64,000 nt of DNA, taken from contig NZ_OZ034984.1 in the NCBI RefSeq assembly GCF_964030865.1, forward strand, positions 1,054,001-1,118,000, in the 5' to 3' direction. The DNA is from Spiroplasma endosymbiont of Dioctria linearis. GTDB lineage: Bacteria > Bacillota_I > Bacilli_A > Mycoplasmatales > Mycoplasmataceae. Of this stretch, positions 1 to 11,428 are shown piece by piece (the stretch's first letter is position 1; the number at the start of each line of letters is the position of its first letter). Under the pieces are notes generated by a model. The model was not told the origin of the DNA and searched no databases. It saw nothing but the letters and a program-made list of their open reading frames with translations. The translations under genes were made by a program, and so were the position numbers.

Positions 1-1229
<1,229 letters not shown>

Positions 1230-1244
1230 AATAAAAATACCTCT

Positions 1245-1276
1245 CACTTACTTTAATTATATCATTTAAGTAAGTG
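1245..1276 (-). promoter_or_regulatory. gyrB promoter -10 enclosed by a 9-bp inverted repeat
   Basis: Perfect arms CACTTACTT (1245-1253) and AAGTAAGTG (1268-1276) flank a 14-base spacer that on the minus strand contains TATAAT, well placed to be the gyrB -10 element. No run of T follows, so it does not look like a terminator for dnaN. It may be an operator or a 5' leader hairpin. Confidence 0.5.
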
Positions 1277-1298
1277 AAAGGTATGTACATATAAGTTA

Positions 1299-2423
1299 TT
1301 AATTTGAAAACATAGGTAAAATAATTTGACTCAAATCCATATCTTCAGAAGAAGAAATAACAATTGGTTTTTTAGAATCAATTAAATTAATTTCTACATT
1401 TTTAGTTTCAAAAGTTTTTAATGAATCAATTAAATATTTTGAGTTAAAGCAAATATTTTGTTCATCCAATCCTTTTAATTCAAATTCCTTAAAAATTTCT
1501 TCAAAACTACCAATTTGATGAATATTAGATTTAATAAAAATACTATCATTATTTAAAATAAGATTTACAACTGTTGACGTATTTTCTTCACTTGGAATAT
1601 CTGCTCTTGATATTAGTTTAAAAAACTTTTTATTGTCCATATATAATGTTGTATTAAAATCTGTTGGAAATACTGCATTAACATCAGGAAATTGTCCCTC
1701 TAAGATTGTTGTTTGAAATAATGTATTATTAATTATAAAAGTTACATGACTATCAACTGAGACAATTTTACATTCTCCTTTTTCTGGTAATAATTTTATT
1801 AGTTCTAAAACACTTTTATGAGGTATATTAGTTTCAAACTTAGTTGGAATTTCATCAAACAACTTTATTCTTTTTCTTGATACTCTAAAACCATCAGTTC
1901 CAGTAATATAAAACATTGAATTGTCTATAGAAAAATTTAAACCTGCTAATACTATCTTTTGATTTCATTCATTTACAGAAATTATTGTTTGATTTAAACT
2001 TTTTTTAAGATCTATATTTTTTACTGTAACAATGTTTCCTTTTTCTCTAAAACCAATAGTTGGATAATCATTGTAATTTAAAATGTTTAATGAGAATTCA
2101 GATTTTTCTCCTGATAAGGAAACTAAATTTTCTTCTATACTAGAAACATTAACAATGTCATCGTCCATACGTCTAAGAATCTCAAGGAAATATTTACTTC
2201 TTATTAAGATTGAACCAGTTTCTTTTATTAATAAACCATTAGTTCCCATGTCAATAATTGTTTTTATTGACATTGATGTATTTGAAGAAATTAAAGAAAC
2301 TTTATCTGCTTCAATTTCTAATAAAATTCCACTAATACTTGGTGTAGGAGCTTTTGAATCAATAATTCTATTACATTTATTTATCTCTTCAATAAAAGAT
2401 AGCCTATTTATACTAAAGAACAT
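1299..2423 (-). CDS. dnaN: DNA polymerase III subunit beta (sliding clamp)
   Basis: Forms the ring-shaped clamp that tethers DNA polymerase III to DNA. The 374 residues match the usual family length; the start MFFSINRLSFIEEINKCNRI and the ending with the ILPMFSN-type C-terminus (compare the family ending LPM..) are typical. The ATG at 2423 is preceded by GGAGG. One or more TGA codons around 1916-1965 are read as Trp. Lies between gyrB and dnaA, the standard mollicute origin order; a DnaA box in the dnaA-dnaN gap sits in its promoter region. Confidence 0.95.
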
Positions 2424-2479
2424 TTAAAATACCTCCATATTTATTATCTATTATTTATATTATTATTATGCTCTTAAAA

Positions 2480-2488
2480 TGTGGATAA
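2480..2488 (-). promoter_or_regulatory. DnaA box in dnaA-dnaN gap
   Basis: TGTGGATAA is an exact match to the reverse complement of the consensus box TTATCCACA. It is the only clear box in the 133-bp dnaA-dnaN gap, which is otherwise A/T-rich and holds the dnaN promoter (CATAATAAT-like -10 on the minus strand). Confidence 0.75.
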
Positions 2489-2556
2489 CTTTTAAAATAC
2501 CAATAAAATAAGAACTTTATGAGAATATTTTACCACTTTATACAATTTTTTTATAA

Positions 2557-3885
2557 TTAAGAAGTTATGTCCTTTTTAATCTTCTTTAATGTATTTTTAA
2601 AAATCTTATCTTCAGCAATAGCCTTTTTAATTTTATTACATGCATTTATAACAGTTGTATGATCTTTTCCACCGAACAATATACCAACTTCTGAATAATT
2701 TTTTTTCATTAGTTCATTTGTTAAATACATTGAAACGTGTCTTGCAATAACAACACTAGATACTTTATTTTTTGCATCAATTGATTTTACATTAACTCCA
2801 TAATTTTGAGCTACAACGCTTTTTATTTTTTGAACAGTTATTTCTCCACCAGGAGCATATGAATAGTCCTCTAATAATTTTTGTATAGTATCAAGTTCAA
2901 TTATTTCTCCTATTGAATCTTGTTCTTGTATTAGTTTAAATTCAATTTTATTAATTATTCCTTCAATTTTTCTTACATCAGATCCAAAATGAGATGCAAT
3001 ATATTTTTTTGATTCATTTGTTAAATTTAAATTTGCCATTTGAGTTTTATAATCAATTATTTTTAAAGCCGTTTCAACATCTGGTGGTTCAATTTTTATA
3101 CTTAAACCTTGATTAAATCTTGAAACTAATCTTTTATCAAAACCATTTAATAATTCAGGGAATTTATCTGAAGTTATTACAATTTGTTTACCATCCTCAA
3201 TAAAAGCATTAAAAATATTGAAAAATATTTCATTAGTTTTTCCACTATTTGCAAGAAATTGAATATCGTCTATTAATAGAACATCAATTTCATTCATTTC
3301 AGTTTTTGTTTGTTCTATTTCTTTGAAACCACCTAATAGTGAATCTAGAATTTCTTTTCTAAAATCATTTGATGCATAGTATTTGATATTTAAATCATCC
3401 TTTTGCAGATTTAGTTCATTATTTATAGCTTTAAGTAAATGAGTTTTACCTAAACCAGAATCTCCATAGATAAATAATGGATTTCATTTATTACCCAAAT
3501 TATTTATCAAAGCTTTTGAAGCATTATATGCTTCACTATTACTTTTACCTGAAATAAAACTATCAAAATTAAAATCTCTTCCAATATTTTTTTTCTTACT
3601 TATTATTATTTCACTTATCTTTTTTTCTTTTTTAAATTCTTCTTTTGATAAAAAACTTATTGAAATATCTTTTTCCAATATTTTACTTATTTTGTCCTTA
3701 AGTTCTTTTACAATGTTTTCCAAATAATACTTTGATAAGTCTTTATTAACAACAATAACCTTCTGATTTTCTGAAAGATCTTCAATTGAAGCACTCTTTA
3801 CATACTCTTCATATACGTTTGGTTCGATTAAATCAGAAGATATTAATCACTTTTTAATTTCTTTTCATAATGATATGTTACTCAT
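2557..3885 (-). CDS. dnaA: Chromosomal replication initiator DnaA
   Basis: AAA+ ATPase that binds DnaA boxes and melts oriC. The 442-residue protein has the N-terminal DnaB-contact domain, Walker A (GDSGLGKTH), Walker B (LLIDDIQFL), and the C-terminal DNA-binding helix-turn-helix with the GGKDHTTV signature. The start ATG at 3885 follows AAGGTGGG. Tryptophans are encoded by TGA (for example LWKEIKKW near the start). A DnaA box and a TATAAT lie just upstream, suggesting autoregulation. The linker domain is Lys- and Ser-rich and poorly conserved, as usual. Confidence 0.96.
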
Positions 3886-4158
3886 TTTTTTACCCACCTT
3901 GAATACAACATTTAAATTATAAGTTATCCACATAGTTTTGATGTGTATAACTTTAAAAATATACCAAAAAATACTTAAATTGGGGATAAAAAAAGTTAAA
4001 ATATGCCTTAAATAAAGGATGCTTCAACAGTTATCCACATACAAATATTATTAATAAGTTGTTAGAAGTTACACAAAATACAATAATTAGTATCAAAATA
4101 TCTGTGTTTTAAGTTATAATATTTAGTGAAGTTTTGTTTTAAAAAAAGGAGGTATTTT
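3886..4158. other. Candidate oriC: dnaA-rpmH intergenic region
   Basis: A 273-bp A/T-rich gap between leftward dnaA and rightward rpmH. It carries exact DnaA boxes at 3924-3932 (+) and 4031-4039 (+), a TTATNCACA match at 3942-3950 (-) and a one-mismatch box at 3981-3989 (-). Coding strand polarity switches here. The minus-strand TATAAT at 3916-3921 (dnaA) abuts the first box; a plus-strand TATAAT at 4115-4120 probably drives rpmH. In Spiroplasma citri the dnaA region is known to act as replication origin; which gap melts here is not shown by sequence alone. Confidence 0.75.
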
Positions 4159-4293
4159 ATGAAAAGAACTTGACAGCCAAGTAAAATCAAGCATGCTAGA
4201 ACTCATGGTTTTAGAGCTAGAATGGCAACTAAAAATGGTAGAAAAGTTATTAAAGCAAGAAGAGCTAAAGGTAGAGCTAAACTTACTGCATAA
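4159..4293 (+). CDS. rpmH: 50S ribosomal protein L34
   Basis: A 44-residue, very basic large-subunit protein beginning [19 protein letters not shown] and full length for L34. The Trp at residue 5 is encoded by TGA. Strong AAGGAGG ribosome binding site ends about six bases before the ATG. First gene of the rightward rpmH-rnpA-yidC-jag operon that borders oriC in most bacteria. Confidence 0.97.
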
Positions 4294-4301
4294 TAATAAA
4301 T

Positions 4302-4631
4302 ATGAAAAACAAAAATATAATTAAAAAGAATCATGAATTTCAAAGCATTATAGGTTCTAAAAGATTTATTAAATCAAAGGAATTTGTGATTTATTTTAAA
4401 AAAAATACTTTAAATAGATTTAGATACGGAATATCTGTTGGAAAAAAAATGGGTAATGCAGTGTTTAGAAATAAAATTAAAAGACAACTAAGATCAATGA
4501 TTTATGAATTATTAGATGATCAAAAAGATAAGAACTTTGATATTGTTTTAATAGCTAGAAATTTATTCTTAAATAAAGACTATAGCTTTAATTTAGAGGT
4601 TCTGCGAAAGTCTTTATCACAAATAAGTTAA
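4302..4631 (+). CDS. rnpA: Ribonuclease P protein component
   Basis: Protein cofactor of RNase P, which matures the 5' end of tRNA. The 109-residue basic protein carries the family signature region around GKKMGNAVFRNKIKRQLR (residues 48-65). Eight bases separate it from rpmH, so the two are co-transcribed and probably translationally coupled. No strong Shine-Dalgarno sequence of its own is visible. Confidence 0.95.
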   Translation: MKNKNIIKKNHEFQSIIGSKRFIKSKEFVIYFKKNTLNRFRYGISVGKKMGNAVFRNKIKRQLRSMIYELLDDQKDKNFDIVLIARNLFLNKDYSFNLEVLRKSLSQIS

Positions 4632-4647
4632 AAGAGAGGTGAACATC

Positions 4648-5856
4648 TTGTACAAACAAGATTATTCTAAATATCTAAATAATAACAATAATAATAATAA
4701 AAAAACTACAAAAGATAAGTTAAAAATCTTTTGAGTTTGAACAAAGTTGATATTATTTGTATTTATTATTGTCTCAATGCTTTGAGGTTGTGTACAAATG
4801 TATCAACCAAAGTATACAGTTAGTACTGTTACTGATATGTCTGGAAATAAAATATTTTCTCCAGGTGTCTCTTTTGAAATAATTATTAATTCATTAGGTG
4901 ATTGAAGTTCAAAAAATCATTGATTCAAAGTAGACAATAATGGTAATATGGTTGAATATGCCTTTAATCCAATATCCTCTTGAGGTCAGGCATTTACAGT
5001 CACTTCGTCTCCTTTTTATGGGTTCTTTGTTTACCCAATCTCTTGGGTATTAGTTGGGTTTATAAGTCTATTCTCTACTCACAATGAGAAAGGATTAGAT
5101 CCTAATTCAGTATCATATGGAGTCTCAGCAATATTTGCAATATTCTTCACTTCTTTAATAATTAGAGGAATTACATTAGTATTTACTTGAAAAACACAAA
5201 TAAATCAAGAAAAAATGCAGGGTTTACAGTCAAAACAAGCTGAAATTCAAGAAAAGTATAAGCATTCATCGGATCCAAGTGCAAAACAAAAACAACAAAT
5301 TGAATTAATGGGATTATATAAAAAGGAAGGTATAAGCCCAATGAGTTCGCTTGCAACGTCATTCTTATCTATGCCTTTCTTATTTGCAATGTTCTCTGTT
5401 GTTAGAGCAACACATGCACTAAAAGTTGCAACTGTTGGTAAAATAACTTTGGTAGAGGTACCATTTGAACAAATAAAACAAGGGAACTGAATATATTTAA
5501 CTTTAATTGTTATTTATTTACCCCTACAAATTACTTCAATGTTACTTCCAATGATACTGCAGATGTTTAAAAAGAAACCAAAATTAGAATCAGAGCAACA
5601 AAAAAAAGCTAGAAAAAAACAATTAATTATGCAAATAGTATTTATGGTTGTATTCCTATTCGTTGTATTTAATATTGCTTCTGGTGTTGCTATATATTGA
5701 ATTTTCTCTTCGACATTCCAAATAATCCAAACTTTAGGTTTCCATTACTTAAAAGAAACTAGAGTTTCAAGATTAAAGAAAAAAAGAGAAAAACAAAATA
5801 ATAAAAATAAGACATTAGCTGCAAAAGTCTCAAATGAATCTAAAAATAAAAAATAA
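4648..5856 (+). CDS. yidC: Membrane protein insertase YidC/OxaA
   Basis: Inserts proteins into the cytoplasmic membrane, alone or with Sec. About 402 residues: one N-terminal membrane segment (residues 30-55), an extracytoplasmic part, then the conserved hydrophobic core with FLSMPFLFAMFSVVRA and further membrane segments, and a basic tail. I chose the TTG at 4648 because GAGAGG lies seven bases upstream; an in-frame GTG at 4639 overlaps that site. Many Trp codons are TGA. Its 3' end overlaps jag by 23 bp. Confidence 0.92.
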
Positions 5857-6394
5857 TAAAATAAATCACTTCCTAATAAGTAAAAAGTCAAAAACAAAAC
5901 TGGTTTTTTATGAAAAAATAAACGAAGTGATTTTATTTATTTCTAGCCAAAAAAGAATTGAAATAATGAAGTTTTTAAATGAGCAGCTCTTAAAAATTTC
6001 TAAAATTAAAATAATATCAATTTTTAGAATTGAATCAAAGAGTAAAAATGTAATTGCATATGATTCAATTTTTGAGCTTAATAAAGAAACAAAATTGAAT
6101 TTATGAAGGGTTATTAAAAGCTTAATAAAAATAAAGTTTAATATTTTTTTGGATTTTGAGATTATTAATTTTAATATTTCAAATAAAAATAAGAAAGATT
6201 TCAATAGATTAAAACTGAATAAGATTATAAATAATGTTCTACTTTCAAAGCAAGAAGAGATATTACCATCATATCCAAAGCCTTTGAGAAAAGAAATTAA
6301 TATGATAATTTCCAAGTATAATAACCTTAAAACAAAGACATCAGGTCAAATTGGCGAAAGAAAAATTAGAATAATATACAAGTCAGAACATTAA
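5834..6394 (+). CDS. Jag-like RNA-binding protein (R3H domain)
   Basis: Companion of YidC in many Firmicutes and mollicutes; Jag proteins bind RNA through KH and R3H domains. This 186-residue protein is poorly conserved in the first two thirds but ends with an R3H-like pattern: PLRKEINMII, then KTKTSGQIGERKIRIIY. It overlaps the end of yidC and is read in another frame, as expected for a coupled partner. No ribosome binding site is evident, consistent with reinitiation. One TGA near 6103 is Trp. A weak terminator follows. Confidence 0.75.
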
Positions 6395-6411
6395 TATTCT
6401 GATTTTCTTTT
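6383..6411 (+). terminator. Weak terminator after jag
   Basis: Arms TCAGAA (6383-6388) and TTCTGA (6397-6402) overlap the jag stop and are followed by TTTTCTTTTT. The short A/T-rich stem makes it weak. Confidence 0.5.
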
Positions 6412-6414
6412 TGT

Positions 6415-6420
6415 TATAAT
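6415..6420 (+). promoter_or_regulatory. Probable -10 of mnmE promoter
   Basis: A perfect TATAAT lies 22 bases before the mnmE ATG, directly after the jag terminator. No convincing -35 box was found. The predicted leader is very short. Confidence 0.5.
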
Positions 6421-6441
6421 CAAGATTGGGAAGTTGGTAAA

Positions 6442-7794
6442 ATGAAATTAAATATAAATGATACTATAGTTGCTTGTGCTACTAAAATAGCAAAGCAAGC
6501 AATATCCATTATTAGAATATCTGGAGAGAATGCTTTTAAAATTACAAATAGGCTATTAAAAAATAAATTAACAAAGAGTAGCAACATTCAAATTAGAAAA
6601 TTATTTGATAAGAAAGATCTTATTGATGAATCCTTAATTTTGACATTTGCAAATGGTAATTCATTTACAGGTGAGGATGTTGTAGAAATACAATGTCATG
6701 GAGGAATTCTACTTACAAATCATATTGTATCTCTATTAATATCATATGGAGCAAGACCAGCCCTACCAGGTGAATTTTCTCAAAGAGCTTACTTAAACGG
6801 AAAAATAAACCTTATACAAGCTGAAAGCATTAATAATTTAATTGATTCTAAAAATGAACTGTCCCTAAAAATTAGCGCTCTAAATTTAGAAGGAAAAAAT
6901 CATAAGTCACTAATAGATATGAAAAATGATTTAATAGATTTAATTTCAAAAATTCAAACATCGATTGATTATCCAGACTATGATGACGTTGAGGGTTCAG
7001 GTCCTGAAGAAATTATTGAACAACTAGATTTTTTAAAACAAGAAACCTTAAAAATATTGGATATAAGTAAAAGATTTAATTTTTTAAAAACTGGAATAAA
7101 TACCCTAATACTTGGAGAAACAAATGTTGGAAAATCGTCACTTTTAAATACTTTAATTTCAGAAGAAAAAGCTATAGTAACAGAAATCGAAGGTACTACT
7201 AGAGATATTGTTGAAGGAGAATTAAATTTTACAAATTTTACACTAAATTTAATAGATAGTGCAGGTATAAGAAAAACTGATAATAAGGTTGAAAAAATTG
7301 GAATTGAAAAAAGTATTTCTTTAATCGATACATCAAATCTTATTTTATTTGTTATAAATAAAGGTAAAATTAATTATGAGATATATGAAAAAATAAGAAA
7401 TAAAAAACATCTCGTTGTATTAAATAAATCTGAATTACTTAAAAAAAATGATATTGAGGAGATTAGAAGAGAGTTTAAAGATTTAGTTGTTGTTTCTGCT
7501 CTTAAGGGAGATATAAAGGACCTTATTAGCAAAATTGAATTAGAATTTAATAATGAAGATATTTTAGAAAGTGATATTCCAGTTTTATCTAATTTATTTC
7601 ATATAGAAATGTTTAAAAATATATTAAAATTATTAGAAAATAGTTTAAAAAATATTAAAGAAGGTTTTACAACTGATTTAATAAATGTAGATCTTTATGA
7701 GATTTTAAAAATTCTAAATAATCTTTTAGGAATTTATGATGCAGATGAAGAAGTTATTGACAATATTTTTAGAAAGTATTGTTTAGGAAAGTAG
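6442..7794 (+). CDS. mnmE: tRNA uridine-5-carboxymethylaminomethyl(34) synthesis GTPase MnmE
   Basis: GTP- and folate-dependent enzyme that with MnmG modifies the wobble uridine of tRNAs reading split codon boxes. The 450-residue protein has the N-terminal folate-binding domain (DTIVACATK, SFTGEDVVEIQCHGG), a central helical part, and an inserted Ras-like G domain: G1 GETNVGKSSL, G2 with TTRD, G3 DSAG, G4 NKSE. It ends in the family C-terminus FRKYCLGK, with the catalytic Cys. Its partner mnmG is at 30279-32150. Confidence 0.96.
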   Translation: MKLNINDTIVACATKIAKQAISIIRISGENAFKITNRLLKNKLTKSSNIQIRKLFDKKDLIDESLILTFANGNSFTGEDVVEIQCHGGILLTNHIVSLLISYGARPALPGEFSQRAYLNGKINLIQAESINNLIDSKNELSLKISALNLEGKNHKSLIDMKNDLIDLISKIQTSIDYPDYDDVEGSGPEEIIEQLDFLKQETLKILDISKRFNFLKTGINTLILGETNVGKSSLLNTLISEEKAIVTEIEGTTRDIVEGELNFTNFTLNLIDSAGIRKTDNKVEKIGIEKSISLIDTSNLILFVINKGKINYEIYEKIRNKKHLVVLNKSELLKKNDIEEIRREFKDLVVVSALKGDIKDLISKIELEFNNEDILESDIPVLSNLFHIEMFKNILKLLENSLKNIKEGFTTDLINVDLYEILKILNNLLGIYDADEEVIDNIFRKYCLGK

Positions 7795-7803
7795 GTTTAA
7801 ATT

Positions 7804-8598
7804 ATGGCAGGTATATTTGATACACACACACATTTTAATGATGTTGTATATAAGGAACAAGAGATTGAAGTCTCTGAAATGATAAAAGATGCAAAAATAA
7901 ATGGAGTATCTCATTTTTGTTGTGTAGGGTTTGATATTGATTCTTCTAAGGAGGCATGCAAGTATGCTTTAAAATATCCTAATGTTTATGCAGCAATTGG
8001 TATTCATCCTAATGATGTTTATAAATTTAAAAAAGAAGATCTATTAGAAATTGATGAAATGGCTCATAGTGATAATGTAGTTGCAATTGGAGAAGTGGGA
8101 CTTGATTATTTTTATACAGATGAACATAGGGAAATTCAAAAAGAGTTTTTTAAAGAGCAAATAAAAATTGCAAAGAAAAATGAACTAGTAGTTATGATGC
8201 ACATTAGAGATAAGGATGATTCAGAACAAGCTTACTTAGATGCATTGGAAATTTTGGATAAACTTCAAGTTAAAAGAGCCATAGTACACTGTTATACAAG
8301 AGGAATTGAACTTGCAAAAAAATTTACTAAAAGAGGTTATCTAATATCAATACCAGGTGTTGTAACATTTAAAAATGCAACTAAACTTCATGAAACTGTG
8401 GAGAAGTTATCTTTAAATGAAATGATTGTAGAAACTGATGCACCGTATTTAACTCCAGAGCCCAAAAGAGGAAAATTAAATATGTCTAAAAATATAGCTT
8501 ATACTATTGAAAAAATTGCAAATATTAAAAAGCTTAATAAAGCTGATATTATTGAGGCAACAACAAGTAATGCAATGAAGATATTTAAAATAGCATAA
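7804..8598 (+). CDS. TatD family metal-dependent hydrolase
   Basis: TIM-barrel amidohydrolase-fold enzyme; TatD homologues act as 3'-5' DNases or RNases. At 264 residues it is full length. Metal-ligand motifs are all present: DTHTH at the N-terminus, AIGEVGLDY, MHIRD, IVHCYTRG and ETDAPYLTPEPKRG. It starts nine bases after mnmE and ends at a strong convergent terminator. The family is clear, the natural substrate is not. Confidence 0.93.
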   Translation: MAGIFDTHTHFNDVVYKEQEIEVSEMIKDAKINGVSHFCCVGFDIDSSKEACKYALKYPNVYAAIGIHPNDVYKFKKEDLLEIDEMAHSDNVVAIGEVGLDYFYTDEHREIQKEFFKEQIKIAKKNELVVMMHIRDKDDSEQAYLDALEILDKLQVKRAIVHCYTRGIELAKKFTKRGYLISIPGVVTFKNATKLHETVEKLSLNEMIVETDAPYLTPEPKRGKLNMSKNIAYTIEKIANIKKLNKADIIEATTSNAMKIFKIA

Positions 8599-8632
8599 AA
8601 AAAATTGGTTTTATAAAACCAATTTTTTTTAT
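8597..8632. terminator. Bidirectional terminator between tatD and mreB
   Basis: Long A/T-rich hairpin with the arms AAATTGGTTTTA and TAAAACCAATTT, runs of A on one side and T on the other. It can end both the rightward tatD transcript and the leftward mreB transcript, whose stop codon is inside the T run. Confidence 0.85.
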
Positions 8633-9690
8633 GATAAATAAGATGTTTGACTACCTTTTTTAACATTTTTTGCGTTTTTACCGTAGTAATCATTGTCAAT
8701 TCTTTGGTTAATAGTTTTTTCAAATACTTTTGAACCTTCAATAACTCCAGTTAGTGGATTTGGTGTTAAATGACAAGGTACTGAGAAAATCCCATTAAAG
8801 TACTCTTTAATACCTCTTATTTTTGATCCACCACCACATATTGTAAATCCATTAGTAATTATATCTCCTGCTAATTCAGGTGGTGTATTTTCCATTAATT
8901 CAATTAATAAGTCTGTAATTCTACTAAAAGCGTTAACTAAAACGTTTCTTATTTCTTCAGAACTAATAATAGCTTCTTTTGGTAATCCTGAAATAATATC
9001 TCTACCAAAAACAGACATAGTTCTTTCACCTTTATATTTTGCTAATGAACCTAATTCTTTTTTTACTTCTTCGGCAGTTTTATCACCAATTGTTACATTA
9101 TATTCTGATCTGATGTATTTTTTTACTTCTTCGTTAAATGCATTTCCTGCAATTTTAATTGATCTAGAAATAATTATATCTCCAGCTGAAATAATTGCTA
9201 TATCAGTAGTTCCTCCACCAATATCAATTACTATATTTCCTTTTGGAATTTCAATATTAATTCCTGCTCCTAAAGCTGCCATTTTTACTTCCTCTTCAAC
9301 AATAACAATTTCAGCTCCCATATCGTAAGCAACTTGTTTTAAAGCTTCTCTTTCAAGTTCAGTTACTTCACTTGGACAAGCTAATAAAATAATTGAATTT
9401 TTTCATTCATTTAACATTTTTAACTTACTAAATACATGTTTTAACATATCTCTTGCAGCGTCTAAATCTGTAATTACACCATCTCTAATTGGTATTTCCA
9501 TTCTAATATTATCATTAGTTTTTCCAATCAAATTATATGCATCTTGACCTAATGCAACTAGTGTATTAGTCATATTGTCATATGCCATAATTGAAGGTTC
9601 GTCGTAAACTATACCCTGTCTTCCTACATAAGCCAATATGTTACTTGTTCCTAAATCCAATGCAATAAATGTACGTTCCTCTATTTTCAT
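8629..9690 (-). CDS. mreB: MreB actin-like protein, paralogue 1 (MreB1/4 type)
   Basis: Bacterial actin. In Spiroplasma, which has no cell wall, MreBs assemble with fibril into the internal ribbon that sets helicity and drives kink-based swimming. The 353-residue protein has intact nucleotide-pocket motifs: phosphate-1 LDLGTSN, connecting region VEEEVKMAALG, phosphate-2 DIGGGTTD, and adenosine motif CGGGSKIRG. Its C-terminal tail is longer and more polar than those of its neighbours. Excellent AGGAGG site. Closest to the copy at 18839-19882; the pairing with paralogue 2 resembles the mreB4-mreB5 pair, but that numbering is inferred. Confidence 0.93.
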
Positions 9691-9760
9691 AAATACCTCC
9701 TATGTCATAAAGTTTATAATATAATTATACCTTTTTTAATTAGATAAAACAATACAGCTT

Positions 9761-10219
9761 TTACTTAATTTTTAATATAATTGAATTTTGAGTTTTAATA
9801 AATAGTTGAGAAGACTTTTCATTTTTTGGTGATTCTTTAAATTTAAATATACCTAAAAATTTATATCCTTTATAAATAAGATTGTCTTTAAATTTTGCAA
9901 ATACTATTATATCGTCATTTTCATTTTTTAATTTTTCATATCTTTTTACTTTCAATTCCTCTGATCCAGTATTATTGTACAAAGTTATTTCTTCTAGATT
10001 TTCCGAAGGAAATATTGCATATTTTTCTAATTTCATTACTTCTTCCTTCTTTTTTGTTTCAACAAAATTAATAAATCAAACACGACAATTATCATTGACT
10101 CTATTGTTGTTTCCCTTAAGAATACTTTTATTGTTTATTGTAAAAAACTTAAATATAATTTCAGAAATTAATTCATAATAGTCATTATTCTCTTCTATTT
10201 TTATAGTGTGATTATCCAT
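9761..10219 (-). CDS. Uncharacterised 152-residue protein between two mreB genes
   Basis: Not recognised. The ATG at 10219 is preceded by GAGGT; one TGA (RVWFINF, near residue 47) is read as Trp, so the intact frame extends well upstream of the internal Met at 10036. Lys/Asn/Ile-rich, no membrane segment or signal peptide. Alternating hydrophobic stretches such as DDIIVFAKF and KFLGIFKF suggest beta strands. It lies in the same direction as, and between, two mreB genes, with a gap of about 70 bp to the downstream one. A role tied to the cytoskeleton is only a guess from position. Confidence 0.75.
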
Positions 10220-10322
10220 GCTGTTTTACCTCGTTCAAGATAAATTATGACATAATCTAAAATAAAAAAATTTTAATAATATGTATAAAAGTTATTAATT
10301 TTTTCTATTTTAAAAATAAAAA

Positions 10323-10366
10323 ATTTCCCTATTATATGACTTTGTGGAGAGTCATAAAAGGGAAAT
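10323..10366 (-). terminator. Strong terminator after mreB paralogue 2
   Basis: Near-perfect long stem (ATTTCCCT... with ...AGGGAAAT, inner arms ATGACT and AGTCAT) and loop TTGTGGAG. On the minus strand it is followed by ATTTTTTATTTTT. It separates mreB from the uncharacterised gene downstream. Confidence 0.85.
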
Positions 10367-10396
10367 GTTATTTTTATTATTTTAAATACTTAATAA

Positions 10397-11428
10397 TTAT
10401 CTACCAAGTATATCTTCATGTCATTTTTCGGCTTTAATAATTTCTCAGATTTCACTTTCGAATTTTTTAGTTCCGTTAATAACTGCTAATAATGGTTGTT
10501 CACCAATTTTTGTTGGTAATTGTAATGTATCTGCGAAGTATTTGTCGATTCCTTTAATTAGGGCTCCACCTCCACAAATTGTAATACCATTTCTAAAGAT
10601 ATCTCCTGCTAATTCAGGTGGTGTATCTTCTAAAACTTGTACTGTTAAATCAATAATTCTTGATACTGGTACTTTTAGTACTTCACGTACTTCTTCTGGA
10701 GTAATTTCAATTTCTCTTGGTAATCCAGAAACAACATCACGTCCATATACTTTCATACGTCTTTCATCTGGAAATTTTGCTAATGAACCAACGTTAACTT
10801 TAATTGATTCTGCAGTTTTTGATCCCACTTCTAATCCATATTGTGAACGAATAAATTTTTGACATTCATCATTTAAATAGTTTCCTGCAACTTTAACTGA
10901 TTTTGAAAGAACTATATCTCCTGAAGCTAAAACAGCTATATCAGTAGTTCCTCCACCCATATCAACTATTAAGTTTCCTGTAGGAGCATAAATATTTACT
11001 CCTCCACCTAAAGCTGCCATTTTTACTTCTTCTTCAACAAATACTTGAGATGCTCCAAGGTTAACAGCAATTTTTTTAAGAGCTGTTTTTTCCAATTCAG
11101 TAATAACTGAAGGACATGCTAACAACATTATTGAATGTTTTAATTGTTTTGTAATTCTAAGTTTTGAAAATATATATCTTAACTGAGCTTCAGTAGCTCT
11201 AATATCAGTAATAACTCCGTCAACCATTGGTCTTACAACACGAATAGTTTTGTTTCCTTTACCTATCATTTTGTATGCTTCTTCACCTACAGCGATTATT
11301 TTGTTTTCTTTAATTCTGTAAGCTACTATTGATGGTTCGTTATAAACTATTCCTTGTCCAGCAATGTATACTAATGTATTAGCTGTTCCAAGGTCCATAG
11401 AAACGAATGTTGGTTTTTTATTTGCCAT
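10397..11428 (-). CDS. mreB: MreB actin-like protein, paralogue 2 (MreB2/5 type)
   Basis: Full 343-residue actin-like ATPase. Motifs: phosphate-1 MDLGTANTLVY, VEEEVKMAALGGG, phosphate-2 DMGGGTTDIAVL, GDIFRNG and adenosine motif CGGGALIKG. The frame reads through two TGA (Trp) codons in the last 20 residues, ending in WHEDILGR. AAGGAG site before the ATG. Within Spiroplasma the MreB5 type is the best conserved and has been linked to helicity; this copy matches that pattern (VSMDLGTANTLVY, IKENKI), but the exact orthologue is an inference from memory of the family. Confidence 0.93.

Noticed and set aside
2083..2427. Open frame of 114 codons on the plus strand opposite dnaN
   Set aside because: Antisense shadow of a conserved gene, no ribosome binding site, no family resemblance.
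5908..6315. Minus-strand frame of 135 codons opposite jag
   Set aside because: Hydrophobic nonsense composition (Ile, Leu, Phe) from complementing A-rich coding sequence; lacks a start site.
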